The notes below the pieces were generated by a model that had not been told where the DNA came from, searched no databases, and saw nothing but the letters and a program-made list of their open reading frames with translations. A program made the position numbers and the translations under genes. A stretch of 64,000 nt of DNA from JBIOXB01 sp050732395 (GTDB lineage: Bacteria; Zhuqueibacterota; Zhuqueibacteria; Zhuqueibacterales; Zhuqueibacteraceae), in contig JBOHQX010000078.1 of the NCBI GenBank assembly GCA_050732395.1, positions 16,500 to 80,499 on the forward strand, read 5' to 3'. Positions 18,647 to 27,199 of this stretch are shown here, in pieces (the stretch's first letter is position 1; every line of letters begins with the position of its first letter).

Positions 18647-19821
18647 ATTTCTCCGCAGAGAACGCTGTTACAAAAGACTGGGACGTTGCCGTCGTGGGTG
18701 CGGGACCAGCTGGCGCCTTTATCGCGCAACGGCTCGCCGTCTCGGGATTACACGTTTTGTTGATTGAAAAGCAGAAATTTCCTCGCTCAAAAATATGCGG
18801 CTGTTGTTTCAGCGCGCGCGCCGTGGCGGTGCTGCGCACGGCGGGGCTTGCACACTTGCTCGATCGCACCGGAGCGCAGCCGGTACGCAGCTTTGCGTTG
18901 ATCTGCAAAGAGCATCGCATGCAGCTCTCGCTTCCGGCCGGCAGAGCAGTTTCACGAGCGGCATTCGACGCGGCACTGGTCGACGCCGCGGTCTCCGCCG
19001 GCGTTTCTTTCCTGCCGGAATATCGCGCGATTTTGTCAAGCGTGCGGAGCTCGTCCCGTAAGTTGCTCTTGCACCATGGGCAGCGCACGCGCGAAATCCG
19101 CGCAAAAGTGGTGATTGGCGCGGACGGTCTGGCCGGGTCGTTGCGAAGAGGTTTTCACGAGCTTTCTTCGCGCCCGCAGCGGAACTCTTATATCGGCGCG
19201 GGCGTGATTGCCGTCTCTGCTCCTTCTGCTTTTGAGCCCGGCACGATTTATATGGCATACGGACGTCATGGCTACACCGGTTTGGTGCGCATTGAAGAGA
19301 ACCGGCTCGCCATTGCCGCAGCTCTGGCGGTGGATTTTGTCAAGAACGCTGGAACGCTCGCGCGGGCCGTCGGGAAAGTATTGCAGGAAGCGGGTGTGCC
19401 GCACGCACTCAATCTGCAGGAATTGCACTGGCAAGGCACGCCTGCGTTGACGCGGCGTACGACCAGGAAGAGTGCCCATCGTTTTTTTGCGCTGGGCGAT
19501 GCCGCCGGCTATACAGAGCCTTTTACCGGCGAAGGCATCTCCTGGGCATTGAGCTCTGCGGAAGCGCTGGTACCGTTGGTGCAGCGTGGTGTGTCGCAAT
19601 GGTCTCCGCTACTCGAACACGAATGGGCGAGCGTGCATCGCCGCGTCGTTGGACGCCGGCAAGCGGTTTGCCGCATGATTGCGCGCGCCCTGCGCCATCC
19701 CGTTTTGATTGAAACGATCGTACGGCTGGCAGAGAAACACTGGCTGTCGCTGGCGCCACTGGCGGGCTATCTGCACCTGGAGGCCGGAACGGAAAGACGG
19801 CGGCTCGTACCGGGGGCGTAA
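18643..19821 (+). CDS. FAD-dependent oxidoreductase (geranylgeranyl-reductase/hydroxylase type)
   Basis: The 392-residue flavoprotein begins with a dinucleotide site VAVVGAGPAGAFIAQRLA and the conserved IEKQKFPRSKICGCC; the second FAD site is RFFALGDAAGYTEPFTGEGISWAL. These place it with FAD mono-oxygenases and geranylgeranyl reductases. The ATG overlaps the methyltransferase stop (ATGA) and the polyketide synthase follows 78 bases later. In the related SrsABC system a flavoprotein hydroxylates the resorcinol ring to a quinone; a similar role is likely here, but reduction of a double bond is the alternative. Confidence 0.85.
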   Translation: MNFSAENAVTKDWDVAVVGAGPAGAFIAQRLAVSGLHVLLIEKQKFPRSKICGCCFSARAVAVLRTAGLAHLLDRTGAQPVRSFALICKEHRMQLSLPAGRAVSRAAFDAALVDAAVSAGVSFLPEYRAILSSVRSSSRKLLLHHGQRTREIRAKVVIGADGLAGSLRRGFHELSSRPQRNSYIGAGVIAVSAPSAFEPGTIYMAYGRHGYTGLVRIEENRLAIAAALAVDFVKNAGTLARAVGKVLQEAGVPHALNLQELHWQGTPALTRRTTRKSAHRFFALGDAAGYTEPFTGEGISWALSSAEALVPLVQRGVSQWSPLLEHEWASVHRRVVGRRQAVCRMIARALRHPVLIETIVRLAEKHWLSLAPLAGYLHLEAGTERRRLVPGA

Positions 19822-19899
19822 CTGTGGAGACCCGGGTTGGTTCATTGGTGACTTGAGTTCTTGGTGTGACTGCGTCCTAAAATTCGAGAGTCGATTGGC

Positions 19900-20985
19900 A
19901 TGGAGCTGAAGAGCATCGGCACCGCGTTGCCGCAACTCGCGATCGCGCACGAGCGTGCCGCGACGCTGGCCGAAGCCTATACTTGTACGACCGAAGAACA
20001 GCGCCGTATTTTCCACCGCTTGTACCGCATGTCCGGCATCGACCGGCGCGCCAGCGTAATTTTAGAACAAGACGCCGAGGGAACGATCACGCAGTCCTTT
20101 TATCCGGTGCTGCAACATGCCGGGGACGCCGGGCCGAGCATGGCCAAACGCATGCAGCGCTATGAGCAGGAAGCGCCCAAACTGGCCTCCGCCGCGGCAA
20201 CGCAAGCCCTGCTCAAGGCTGCCGCCGCGTGTGCTGACGTCACGCATTTGATCACAGTGTCGTGCACGGGATTTTTTGCGCCGGGAATCGACTTCTCCTT
20301 GATTCGGACCTTGGCGCTGGCACCGTCGATCGCGCGTACCCACATCGGCTTCATGGGCTGCCATGGTGCGATCAACGGGTTGCGCACCGCTCTGGCCTAC
20401 GCGCATCAGAATTCCAGCGCCACGATTTTGCTTTGTTGCGTGGAGCTGTGCAGCCTGCATTATCAATACGGCTGGCATCCGGAGCAAATCGTGGCCAATG
20501 CCTTGTTTGCGGACGGCGCCGCGGCGGTGATCGCCAAACCCAGGCTGCAGCGCCCGAGCAGCTTCTGGCGGGTCGCAGATTGCGGCTCGTTCGTGATTCC
20601 GGGCTCCGCTCACGCCATGTCGTGGCGCATCGGTGATCATGCCTTCGGCATGACCTTGTCGCCCGAGCTCCCCGAGTTGATCGACGCTCATTTACGCGCA
20701 TGGCTCGAAAGCTGGCTGGCGCAAAATCGTTTGCGCCTCAACGATGTCAAAAGCTGGGCGATTCATCCCGGCGGGCCGCGCATATTGGGCGCGGTCGGCC
20801 GCAGCCTGCAACTGAAAGATCAGGCATTGGAAGTTTCACGTGCGGTGCTGCGTGCCCACGGCAACATGTCTTCGCCGACAATTTTGTTTATTATCGAGGC
20901 TTTGCAAGCGGGCGCTGCGGAAACACCTTGCGTCGCCCTTGCCTTCGGCCCGGGCGTGGTCGCAGAAGCCGCGCTGCTTTTGTAG
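19900..20985 (+). CDS. type III polyketide synthase (chalcone/stilbene synthase family)
   Basis: The 361-residue enzyme carries the full catalytic triad of the family: Cys122 in LITVSCTGFFAPGID, His289 in WAIHPGGPRIL and Asn322 in HGNMSSPTI. It would extend a fatty acyl starter with malonyl-CoA units and cyclise the chain to an alkylresorcinol or alkylpyrone. The methyltransferase and flavoprotein genes immediately upstream in the same direction match the SrsA-SrsB-SrsC gene set for phenolic lipids, in a different order. Products of this kind are membrane lipids or quinone-like redox carriers. The starter unit and ring type cannot be read from sequence. Confidence 0.9.
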   Translation: MELKSIGTALPQLAIAHERAATLAEAYTCTTEEQRRIFHRLYRMSGIDRRASVILEQDAEGTITQSFYPVLQHAGDAGPSMAKRMQRYEQEAPKLASAAATQALLKAAAACADVTHLITVSCTGFFAPGIDFSLIRTLALAPSIARTHIGFMGCHGAINGLRTALAYAHQNSSATILLCCVELCSLHYQYGWHPEQIVANALFADGAAAVIAKPRLQRPSSFWRVADCGSFVIPGSAHAMSWRIGDHAFGMTLSPELPELIDAHLRAWLESWLAQNRLRLNDVKSWAIHPGGPRILGAVGRSLQLKDQALEVSRAVLRAHGNMSSPTILFIIEALQAGAAETPCVALAFGPGVVAEAALLL

Positions 20986-21043
20986 TTTCTCGAGTTTTTC
21001 CGTTTCTCATGATTCCCTTTTTTAATGCTCCGCGAGGAAGAAC

Positions 21044-23242
21044 TTGCGTGTAGGAATTGATGCCACTTGTTTGCCGTCGGCTTTGGCAGGAGCCGGGCGT
21101 TATATTCACGGAGTGGTGCAGGGATTGGCCGGCGTCGATCGGCAGAATGAGTATTTTATTTTCATCAAAAAGCAGCACGTCGGGCAATTTGAGTATTTGC
21201 CAGAAAACATGCAATTGGTGCCCTTGCCGGATTTTTCGCGGCCGTTGCGGCTGACGTGGCAGCATTTTCTCGCGGGCGGGCATGCGCACCGATTGAAGCT
21301 CGACGTGTGGCACGGCATGCACTATACGCTGCCTGCCTTCACGCGCCAAATGACGACCATCGCCACTTTTCACGACCTGGGTGTCCATATTTATCCGCAT
21401 TTTTATGCGTGGAGCAAGCGCCTCTATTTCCGGCAGGCGATCGCACAAACGCTGCACGCAGCCAACCACCTGCTCACGGTTTCCGAAGCGACCGGCAGCG
21501 ATCTGATTCGATGGCTGGCGAAACAACCGGACGGCCCTCGGCAACCGCTGATCACGGCGATTTCATCGGGCGTCGAGGAGAAGTTTTTCACGCGGGTGCC
21601 CATAGAAGAACGTGCGCGCGCACGCCAGGCGCATGGGCTTGCAGGGCCTTACGTCCTCTTCGTCGGCACGCTCGAAAAGCGCAAGAATCTCATCACGCTG
21701 TTGCAAGCTTTCCAATTGCTCCGCCAGCGCGGCTGCGACGATCATCTGCTCGCACTCGCGGGCCAGTCCGATAATGGCAGCGCCGCCGTGCATGAAGCCA
21801 TTGCGCGCCTGGGCCTGCAGGAGCGCGTGCGTCTTTTGGGTTACGTACCGGAAGCGGATTTGCCCGCACTATATCAGGAAGCAGCCTTGTTCGCTTTGCC
21901 TTCGTTTTATGAAGGATTCGGCTTTCCATTGTTGGAAGCCATGGCCGGCGGCGTGGTTGTGCTCGCGGCGAACAATTCTTCGCTACGCGAGCTGGCTGCG
22001 CATCCCCATTTGCTCTGCGAAGGAACGCCCACGGCCTGGGCGGACAAAATGGAGCGTCTGCTTTTCGATGAAGAATTGCGGCACTGGTCGAGCGCCTATG
22101 CGCGCGACCGTGCGCGGGCGTTTTCCTGGCGCAAGACCGCGGAACAGATTCAGGAAATTTACGAAACCCACAATGCCCGCATGAGATCGCACCCGCGCAA
22201 CGGCAGGGTGAATGGAACAGCGGCCGCGCCAAAGCCGGCCAGCACAGAATTGCTACACTCCTTGTCCGCGGCTGCGCGCAAGGGACTGTTGCCTGCAGCC
22301 GGCACCGGCATCGAGCTGCAGGAAGCAGTGCGCAGCACCTTGGCTTACGCGGATCTGTTCGACTATCCGCTGGCTTTGTATGAAATTCACTATGGCTTGT
22401 TTGGCGTGCGGGCTACGCTGGCCGAAATTCGGCAGGCGACGCGAGACCTGAAAGCACGCGGCGAGATTGGGGAAAAGGAAGGGTATTATTTTCTTGCGGA
22501 GCGTTCAGCCATCGTCACCGTGCGCCAGCAGCGCCGGACTCTGAGCCGGGAATTGTTGGACAAGAATCGCAGATGGCTGCGCCTCGTGCAGAATTTCCCT
22601 TTTGTACGCGGCGTCGCGATTTCGGGCGCCATGGCATTCCAGAATTGCAAACCCGGCGACGACATCGATCTGTTCCTCGTCATTGAAAAAGGCCGCCTGT
22701 GGACGGTCTATTCAGGCCTGGTAGCTGTACTGAAGCTGTTTGGCAAACGACGCCTGCTCTGCCTGAATTGTTTGGTTGACACCGAACACTTGCGCTTTGA
22801 CGATCAGGACTTGTTCGTAGCGCACCAAATCGGATTCCTGAAACCTTTGAGCGGTGCAGAGCTCTTTCAACAGTTTTTTCGTGCCAACGCCTGGTGCCGC
22901 CGTTATTTACCGCAGATTGAAGTCGAAGCCCGTTTGCGGCAAACGGCTGGAGACGGGGAGAGTGGTCGTATGGGGGTGGTGTGGGGCTCGATTTTAGAAA
23001 ATCTCCTACGTCGATCATGGTTCAGCCGGTTGGAGAGTTTTGTTTACCGGCGATATCGACGCCGCATCGCACGCTTGACCCGGCATTTGCATCCGCAAGC
23101 CGTCGTCGCAGCGCGCGGGCAGATCAAGCTGTTCACCAACAATCATCGCTTTCAGGTTCAGCACCAGCTCGCGGAACGCTTGCAGGAGTTTGGAAAAAAC
23201 TCAGTCTTCACCGAACAAGAGAACGATAGTATACTCATTTAA
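21044..23242 (+). CDS. fusion: GT4 glycosyltransferase + nucleotidyltransferase-like domain
   Basis: The 732-residue protein starts with a complete family 4 glycosyltransferase (residues 1 to about 375): GIDATCLPSALAGAGRYIHG, LFVGTLEKRKNLITLLQA and the donor-binding FYEGFGFPLLEAMAGG. After a linker rich in Ala, Pro and Lys, residues about 420-725 hold a winged-helix-like segment (LAYADLFDYPLALYEIHYGL) and a nucleotidyltransferase-like core with ISGAMAFQNCKPGDDIDLFLV. These two parts are usually separate proteins. TTG at 21044 is used because GAGGAAG lies 3 bases upstream and the GT4 core starts at once. The acceptor sugar or lipid is unknown. Confidence 0.83.
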   Translation: MRVGIDATCLPSALAGAGRYIHGVVQGLAGVDRQNEYFIFIKKQHVGQFEYLPENMQLVPLPDFSRPLRLTWQHFLAGGHAHRLKLDVWHGMHYTLPAFTRQMTTIATFHDLGVHIYPHFYAWSKRLYFRQAIAQTLHAANHLLTVSEATGSDLIRWLAKQPDGPRQPLITAISSGVEEKFFTRVPIEERARARQAHGLAGPYVLFVGTLEKRKNLITLLQAFQLLRQRGCDDHLLALAGQSDNGSAAVHEAIARLGLQERVRLLGYVPEADLPALYQEAALFALPSFYEGFGFPLLEAMAGGVVVLAANNSSLRELAAHPHLLCEGTPTAWADKMERLLFDEELRHWSSAYARDRARAFSWRKTAEQIQEIYETHNARMRSHPRNGRVNGTAAAPKPASTELLHSLSAAARKGLLPAAGTGIELQEAVRSTLAYADLFDYPLALYEIHYGLFGVRATLAEIRQATRDLKARGEIGEKEGYYFLAERSAIVTVRQQRRTLSRELLDKNRRWLRLVQNFPFVRGVAISGAMAFQNCKPGDDIDLFLVIEKGRLWTVYSGLVAVLKLFGKRRLLCLNCLVDTEHLRFDDQDLFVAHQIGFLKPLSGAELFQQFFRANAWCRRYLPQIEVEARLRQTAGDGESGRMGVVWGSILENLLRRSWFSRLESFVYRRYRRRIARLTRHLHPQAVVAARGQIKLFTNNHRFQVQHQLAERLQEFGKNSVFTEQENDSILI

Positions 23243-23316
23243 ATGAGCGCAATGCGGCCATGCAAAAACACCGCACTCTATTTCCAGAAGGCTTTTTCAA
23301 AAACGGAGGAAGAACC

Positions 23317-24648
23317 ATGCACGTGGGTCAAACGCTGTACCGCCTGAGCGTGATCGTGCTTCTGCTCGCGAGCAGCACACACGCGGGAGATGAAAAAAAC
23401 AGCGGCAAAGGTTCGCCGTTTAAATTTGAATTTGTGCGACCACCCGAAAGCTCCTCCTCGCCCAGCGTGGCGCCAGACGACTTGCAAAATCAAGTGCTCG
23501 ATATTCTGGACAGCAAGTGCGCATTCGCAGGCTGCCACACCGGCGTGAATGCCCCGCGCGGCCTGGATCTTTCGGAAGAAGTATTTGTGGCCAAGCTGGT
23601 CAAAGTCAAAAGTGCGGATTATTCGCGCATGATGCTGGTGAAACCCGGTGACGCTGCGAATAGCTATCTCATTAAAAAAGTCAGAGGCACGCCGGGCATC
23701 AAGGGCGATCGCATGCCGCGCGGCCTGCCACCCCTCTCTGCGGGCGAAGTCGCGACGCTGGAAAAATGGATCAATGCCATGCCGGCGGACGTGCGCGTGG
23801 AAGTGCCGGAGATGAAATATGCGCAGCCGTTCTACGGCTGGTCGCTCGCCAATTTACCCACCGCGGAGACGCTGGAGCCCGGGGCCTTCACCTACCGGAT
23901 CGCACATCGCTTTCGCAGCAACGCCGGCAAAAGCACTTTTGAAACGCTGTGGGGCATCGATGGCGGCTCCTACGTCATGGCCCAATTTGCCTTTCCCGTC
24001 AGCAATAACCTGACCTTAAACGTGGAGCGGACCGGCGTGAACGCCACCTTCGAGTTTGGCGCGAAGTGGCGATTCTTGCGCGAAAAGACCGACGGTTCCA
24101 TGCCGCTTTCTGCCGCCATTTACGCCGGCGTCGATTGGACGACCATCAGCGGCATAGCGGATCCGGCGAATCCGAATAATACGCTGAGCCGGACGGACGG
24201 CGAACGCTTTTCCTACTTTGCGCAATTACCCATCACCAAGCACGTGGTGGATCGTATCTCGCTGGCCTTCGTGCCCGGAGTCCTGTTGAACGGTAATTTT
24301 AACTTGACCAATGAAGACCCGCTGGTCACCATGGGGGTCGGCGGCAAGTTCGCATTCAATAAAAGCTACGCGCTGTTCGCGGAGGTCGCGCCCGTCGTCT
24401 CCGGCGATGCCACTGCGAACGTCGTCGGGGGTATGCAAGTGCAAGGCAACCAATTGGTATTCTACGATACTTTCGTTGCCGGCCTCGAGATCAAAGCCGG
24501 CGGCCACGTGTTCCACTGGTTCATCGCCAATTCCGGCGGCAACACCACCAACCAGTACATGAGCGGCGGCGATCTCGATTTTGGCGACGGCAACTATCGC
24601 ATCGGATTCAATATTTATCGCGTGTTGGATTATCCTTTTGTCAAATAG
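23317..24648 (+). CDS. outer-membrane beta-barrel (DUF5777-like) fused to an N-terminal CX4CH haem domain
   Basis: The 443-residue protein has a signal peptide (cleavage near residue 23, STHAGDEK). Residues about 55-155 form a c-type haem domain: Cys68-x4-Cys73-His74 (CAFAGCH), with Met133 in DRMPRGLPPLS as likely second ligand. From about 175 to the end the sequence is strongly beta-rich, starting FYGWSLANLPTAETL, with alternating barrel strands and closing in IGFNIYRVLDYPFVK, as in DUF5777-type barrels. GGAGGAAG precedes the ATG at 23317. The combination puts a haem at the periplasmic mouth of an outer-membrane barrel. It heads a run of four haem-protein genes. Electron transport across the outer membrane is inferred. 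Confidence 0.8.
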   Translation: MHVGQTLYRLSVIVLLLASSTHAGDEKNSGKGSPFKFEFVRPPESSSSPSVAPDDLQNQVLDILDSKCAFAGCHTGVNAPRGLDLSEEVFVAKLVKVKSADYSRMMLVKPGDAANSYLIKKVRGTPGIKGDRMPRGLPPLSAGEVATLEKWINAMPADVRVEVPEMKYAQPFYGWSLANLPTAETLEPGAFTYRIAHRFRSNAGKSTFETLWGIDGGSYVMAQFAFPVSNNLTLNVERTGVNATFEFGAKWRFLREKTDGSMPLSAAIYAGVDWTTISGIADPANPNNTLSRTDGERFSYFAQLPITKHVVDRISLAFVPGVLLNGNFNLTNEDPLVTMGVGGKFAFNKSYALFAEVAPVVSGDATANVVGGMQVQGNQLVFYDTFVAGLEIKAGGHVFHWFIANSGGNTTNQYMSGGDLDFGDGNYRIGFNIYRVLDYPFVK

Positions 24649-24688
24649 TCTCGCTGGTTCTCGAAAACGAATTTCTCAGGAGAAGATC

Positions 24689-25105
24689 ATGAAATTGAAA
24701 ACATCGGCGGCGGTGAGTGGAAGCCTGTTGCTGGTGATATGTATAGTCCTTGCGGCATGCGAGCATCAAACGCCAATGACCGCGCCGCCGGTGCAATTGC
24801 AGCCGACTTTGTCGAGCATTCAAGCAAATATTTTCACGCCCAAGTGCGTCAACGCCGGCTGCCATCCGGGAGGCAATGCACCGATGTCGCTTGCCAACGG
24901 GCAGTCTTTTGGCATGCTGGTCAACCAAGCATCGGCCTACAACCGGCCGCGCGTGGCACCGGGCAACGCGAACAATAGCGCGCTGTATCTGAAAGTGAGC
25001 GGCACTACGTTGGGAGCGAGAATGCCCACGGTCGGGCAACCCTTGAGCGCTGCAGAAGTCAGCACCATTCAAACCTGGATCAACAACGGCGCGCAGAACA
25101 ATTGA
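24689..25105 (+). CDS. lipoprotein with a single CX4CH c-type haem site
   Basis: This 138-residue protein has a lipoprotein signal with lipobox LAAC (Cys24) and one haem domain: Cys53-x4-Cys58-His59 (CVNAGCHPGG), a conserved NANNSALYLKV segment and Met112 in ARMPTVGQPLS as probable axial ligand. It ends in STIQTWINNGA, the closing helix shared with the other haem domains of this cluster. CAGGAGAA precedes the ATG at 24689, 40 bases after the barrel gene. It is nearly the same as the second haem domain of the protein at 25945-26979. A membrane-anchored electron carrier is the likely role. Confidence 0.83.
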   Translation: MKLKTSAAVSGSLLLVICIVLAACEHQTPMTAPPVQLQPTLSSIQANIFTPKCVNAGCHPGGNAPMSLANGQSFGMLVNQASAYNRPRVAPGNANNSALYLKVSGTTLGARMPTVGQPLSAAEVSTIQTWINNGAQNN

Positions 25106-25148
25106 ACGAGCGCTGAAGCTTGAACTGAATCAAGGAAAGGCTGGAGTC

Positions 25149-25742
25149 ATGGTCAGGAGCTCACGTCTCTGCGGAAGTATCCTTTTGGGGCTGCTGGTGA
25201 TGTCGGTTGATCTGCGGGCGCAAGTGCCGGATATTACAGCACTCGCCGGCAAGCAGCTTTATACTCTAAAAAAATGCGGCGACTGCCACGATCAAGGCGC
25301 GAAGCAATTCACGCCGCTCAAAGCGCCAGCCGATTCGGCAAAATTAGCGGCGCACGTCGACTCCTTGAAATTGGAAAACGTCTTGCGCAAGGATAACTCT
25401 CCGCGCCGGCAGAGAAGAACCAAAGGCGAGGAAGTCGCAGCGCTGACGGCATATTTGAATGCACGCGCGAAGACCGATGCCGCCGCCGCCAATTTGATCA
25501 CGGCAGGCTTCGCGATGGTGCGTGAACAGTGCCGTAATTGCCACATCGTCAATGGCATGGGCACGAAGGATGGCGCCGGGCCGGATCTCAAAGGCGTGAG
25601 CGCTAAACACGACAAAAAATGGCTCGTCGATCACTTTACCGATCCTCAAGCCTTTGTCAAAGACTCCGTCATGCCCAAATACGGCGCCCTTCCCAAAGAA
25701 GAGCTCGAAGCCATGGCGGACTATTTGCTGATGCTGAAGTGA
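25149..25742 (+). CDS. exported dihaem cytochrome c
   Basis: The 197-residue protein has a signal peptide (cleavage near LRAQVP, residue 25) and two standard CXXCH haem sites: Cys43-Cys46-His47 (CGDCH) and Cys128-Cys131-His132 (CRNCH). The second domain is a class I cytochrome c type with GAGPDLKGVSAKH and a methionine in DSVMPKYGALPKEEL. The first domain has a short, less usual fold with an Arg-rich link (PRRQRRTKGEE). It lies between the two CX4CH lipoproteins and is probably their soluble periplasmic electron donor or acceptor; that direction is inferred. AAGGAAAGG precedes the ATG. Confidence 0.88.
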   Translation: MVRSSRLCGSILLGLLVMSVDLRAQVPDITALAGKQLYTLKKCGDCHDQGAKQFTPLKAPADSAKLAAHVDSLKLENVLRKDNSPRRQRRTKGEEVAALTAYLNARAKTDAAAANLITAGFAMVREQCRNCHIVNGMGTKDGAGPDLKGVSAKHDKKWLVDHFTDPQAFVKDSVMPKYGALPKEELEAMADYLLMLK

Positions 25743-25944
25743 TAGTCTCCAGCCGTGACGAGTTATGAATTAGAGAGTTGTTTGCGTTGCAGGTTTTGCA
25801 CGTCGCGTGATCCGTGATCCATATAACGCCATGCGTAAAACCTGGGAAGAAGAGCGAGGAGCGCGATTTTCATCTGGGAGTGTGGAGTTCTTGCAAAACT
25901 CATTTTTGCTACGACGGCAAATGTACAACTACAGGAGTTCAGTC

Positions 25945-26979
25945 ATGCCCATGCGGTTTTTTAAACGAGGTGTGGAAGGAGTATTGCTGTTAGGCTTGAT
26001 ATATGGTCTGGTTGCTTGCAACCAGAATTCACCCATGACGCCGGCACCCACGACCGTGCAACCAACGCTGGCCAGCATTCAGTCCAATGTATTCAACCTG
26101 AAGTGTGCGGTGGCGAACTGCCATACGAGCACCGGCATCGCGCCATTCTCTCTGGAAAGTGGACTGGCATATAGTAATTTAGTCAATGCGGGTTCGGCTT
26201 ATGGCAACCCGCGCCTGCTGCGCGTCAAGCCGAATGACGCCGCCAACAGCTCACTCTATTTGAAACTTCTCGGAGGTCCCATAACCGGTGGTCCACAGGC
26301 GCGCATGCCGGCGGGCCTCGGGCCCATGCCGATCAACGAAATCAATGCCATCCGTGACTGGATCAACGCCGGTGCCCTACCGGATACCGGCGCCGGTATC
26401 GTCAACAGTGTTCGCATCATAAGGCCGATCAATCCGAGCCTACAGGTCGGGGCAACTCTCGACCTCAACGCGCAGGCATTCGATGCGAACAACAACCCGA
26501 TCAGTGCGATCTTTAGATGGTCCAGCAATGCGCCGGTCGTGGCGACCGTCGATTCAATTAGCGGCCTGGTCACCGGCGTAAGCATTGGCTTGGCGACGAT
26601 CACGGCTACGGCCAGCGGCCTGAGCGATACCCTGGGTGTCACCGTCGTCGCTGCACCGCCGCTGCAAGCTACATTGTCCAGCATACAAGCGCTCATTTTT
26701 ACACCCAAATGTGTGAATGCCGGCTGCCATCCGGGCGGCGGCGCGCCGATGTCGCTCGCGGATACTACGACTTCCTTTACGACTCTAGTGAACGTGAATT
26801 CCGCGCAATTCGGACGCCCGCGGGTTGCGCCGGGGAACGCCAACAATAGTGTGCTCTATTTGAAAGTCATCGCCGATCCCAGCGTGGGTAGAGGTATGCC
26901 GGTCGTCGGCGCGCCATTGAGCAAGGCAGAGACCGATTCGATTGCAGCCTGGATCAATCGTGGCGCGCTAAAGAACTAG
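25945..26979 (+). CDS. lipoprotein with two CX4CH haem domains flanking a bacterial Ig-like domain
   Basis: The 344-residue protein has a lipobox LVAC (Cys25). Haem domain 1 has Cys54-x4-Cys59-His60 (CAVANCH) and Met121; haem domain 2 has Cys256-x4-Cys261-His262 (CVNAGCH) and a matching RGMPVVGAPLS. Between them, residues about 155-235 are a Big_2-type Ig domain (ATVDSISGLVTGVSIGLATIT). The ATG at 25945 follows CAGGAG; the frame is open upstream but without a signal peptide. The second haem domain is very like the lipoprotein at 24689, so duplication followed by Ig insertion is likely. Surface anchoring with electron transfer is the inferred role. Confidence 0.82.
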   Translation: MPMRFFKRGVEGVLLLGLIYGLVACNQNSPMTPAPTTVQPTLASIQSNVFNLKCAVANCHTSTGIAPFSLESGLAYSNLVNAGSAYGNPRLLRVKPNDAANSSLYLKLLGGPITGGPQARMPAGLGPMPINEINAIRDWINAGALPDTGAGIVNSVRIIRPINPSLQVGATLDLNAQAFDANNNPISAIFRWSSNAPVVATVDSISGLVTGVSIGLATITATASGLSDTLGVTVVAAPPLQATLSSIQALIFTPKCVNAGCHPGGGAPMSLADTTTSFTTLVNVNSAQFGRPRVAPGNANNSVLYLKVIADPSVGRGMPVVGAPLSKAETDSIAAWINRGALKN

Positions 26980-27027
26980 GGCGATGAAACGTGGAATGAT
27001 CCCCTCAGGCGGAACCGAAGCTGCACA

Positions 27028-27088
27028 CACACGGATCAAATTCTCACGCGAAAGTATCATCAATGTTCCGTAGTTTTTGATCCGTGTG
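27028..27088. repeat. inverted repeat downstream of the haem-protein cluster
   Basis: CACACGGATCAAA (27028-27040) and TTTGATCCGTGTG (27076-27088) are perfect 13-base arms 35 bases apart. No T-run follows the right arm, so it is not a typical terminator; a small mobile-type repeat or a weak attenuator is possible. Confidence 0.5.
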
Positions 27089-27199
27089 CGCGCGCTCGAA
27101 CTTTTGGCGGTTTATGCCTGCCTGAACGCCGGGATGGATTCATATGAAATCCCGGCGCTGAGTTCACAGTCTGGCCTTGCATGATACGAGCTGTTTGCC

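Noticed and set aside
27028..27088. Intrinsic terminator of the haem-protein run
   Set aside because: The stem is separated by 35 bases and no T-run follows; kept only as an inverted repeat.
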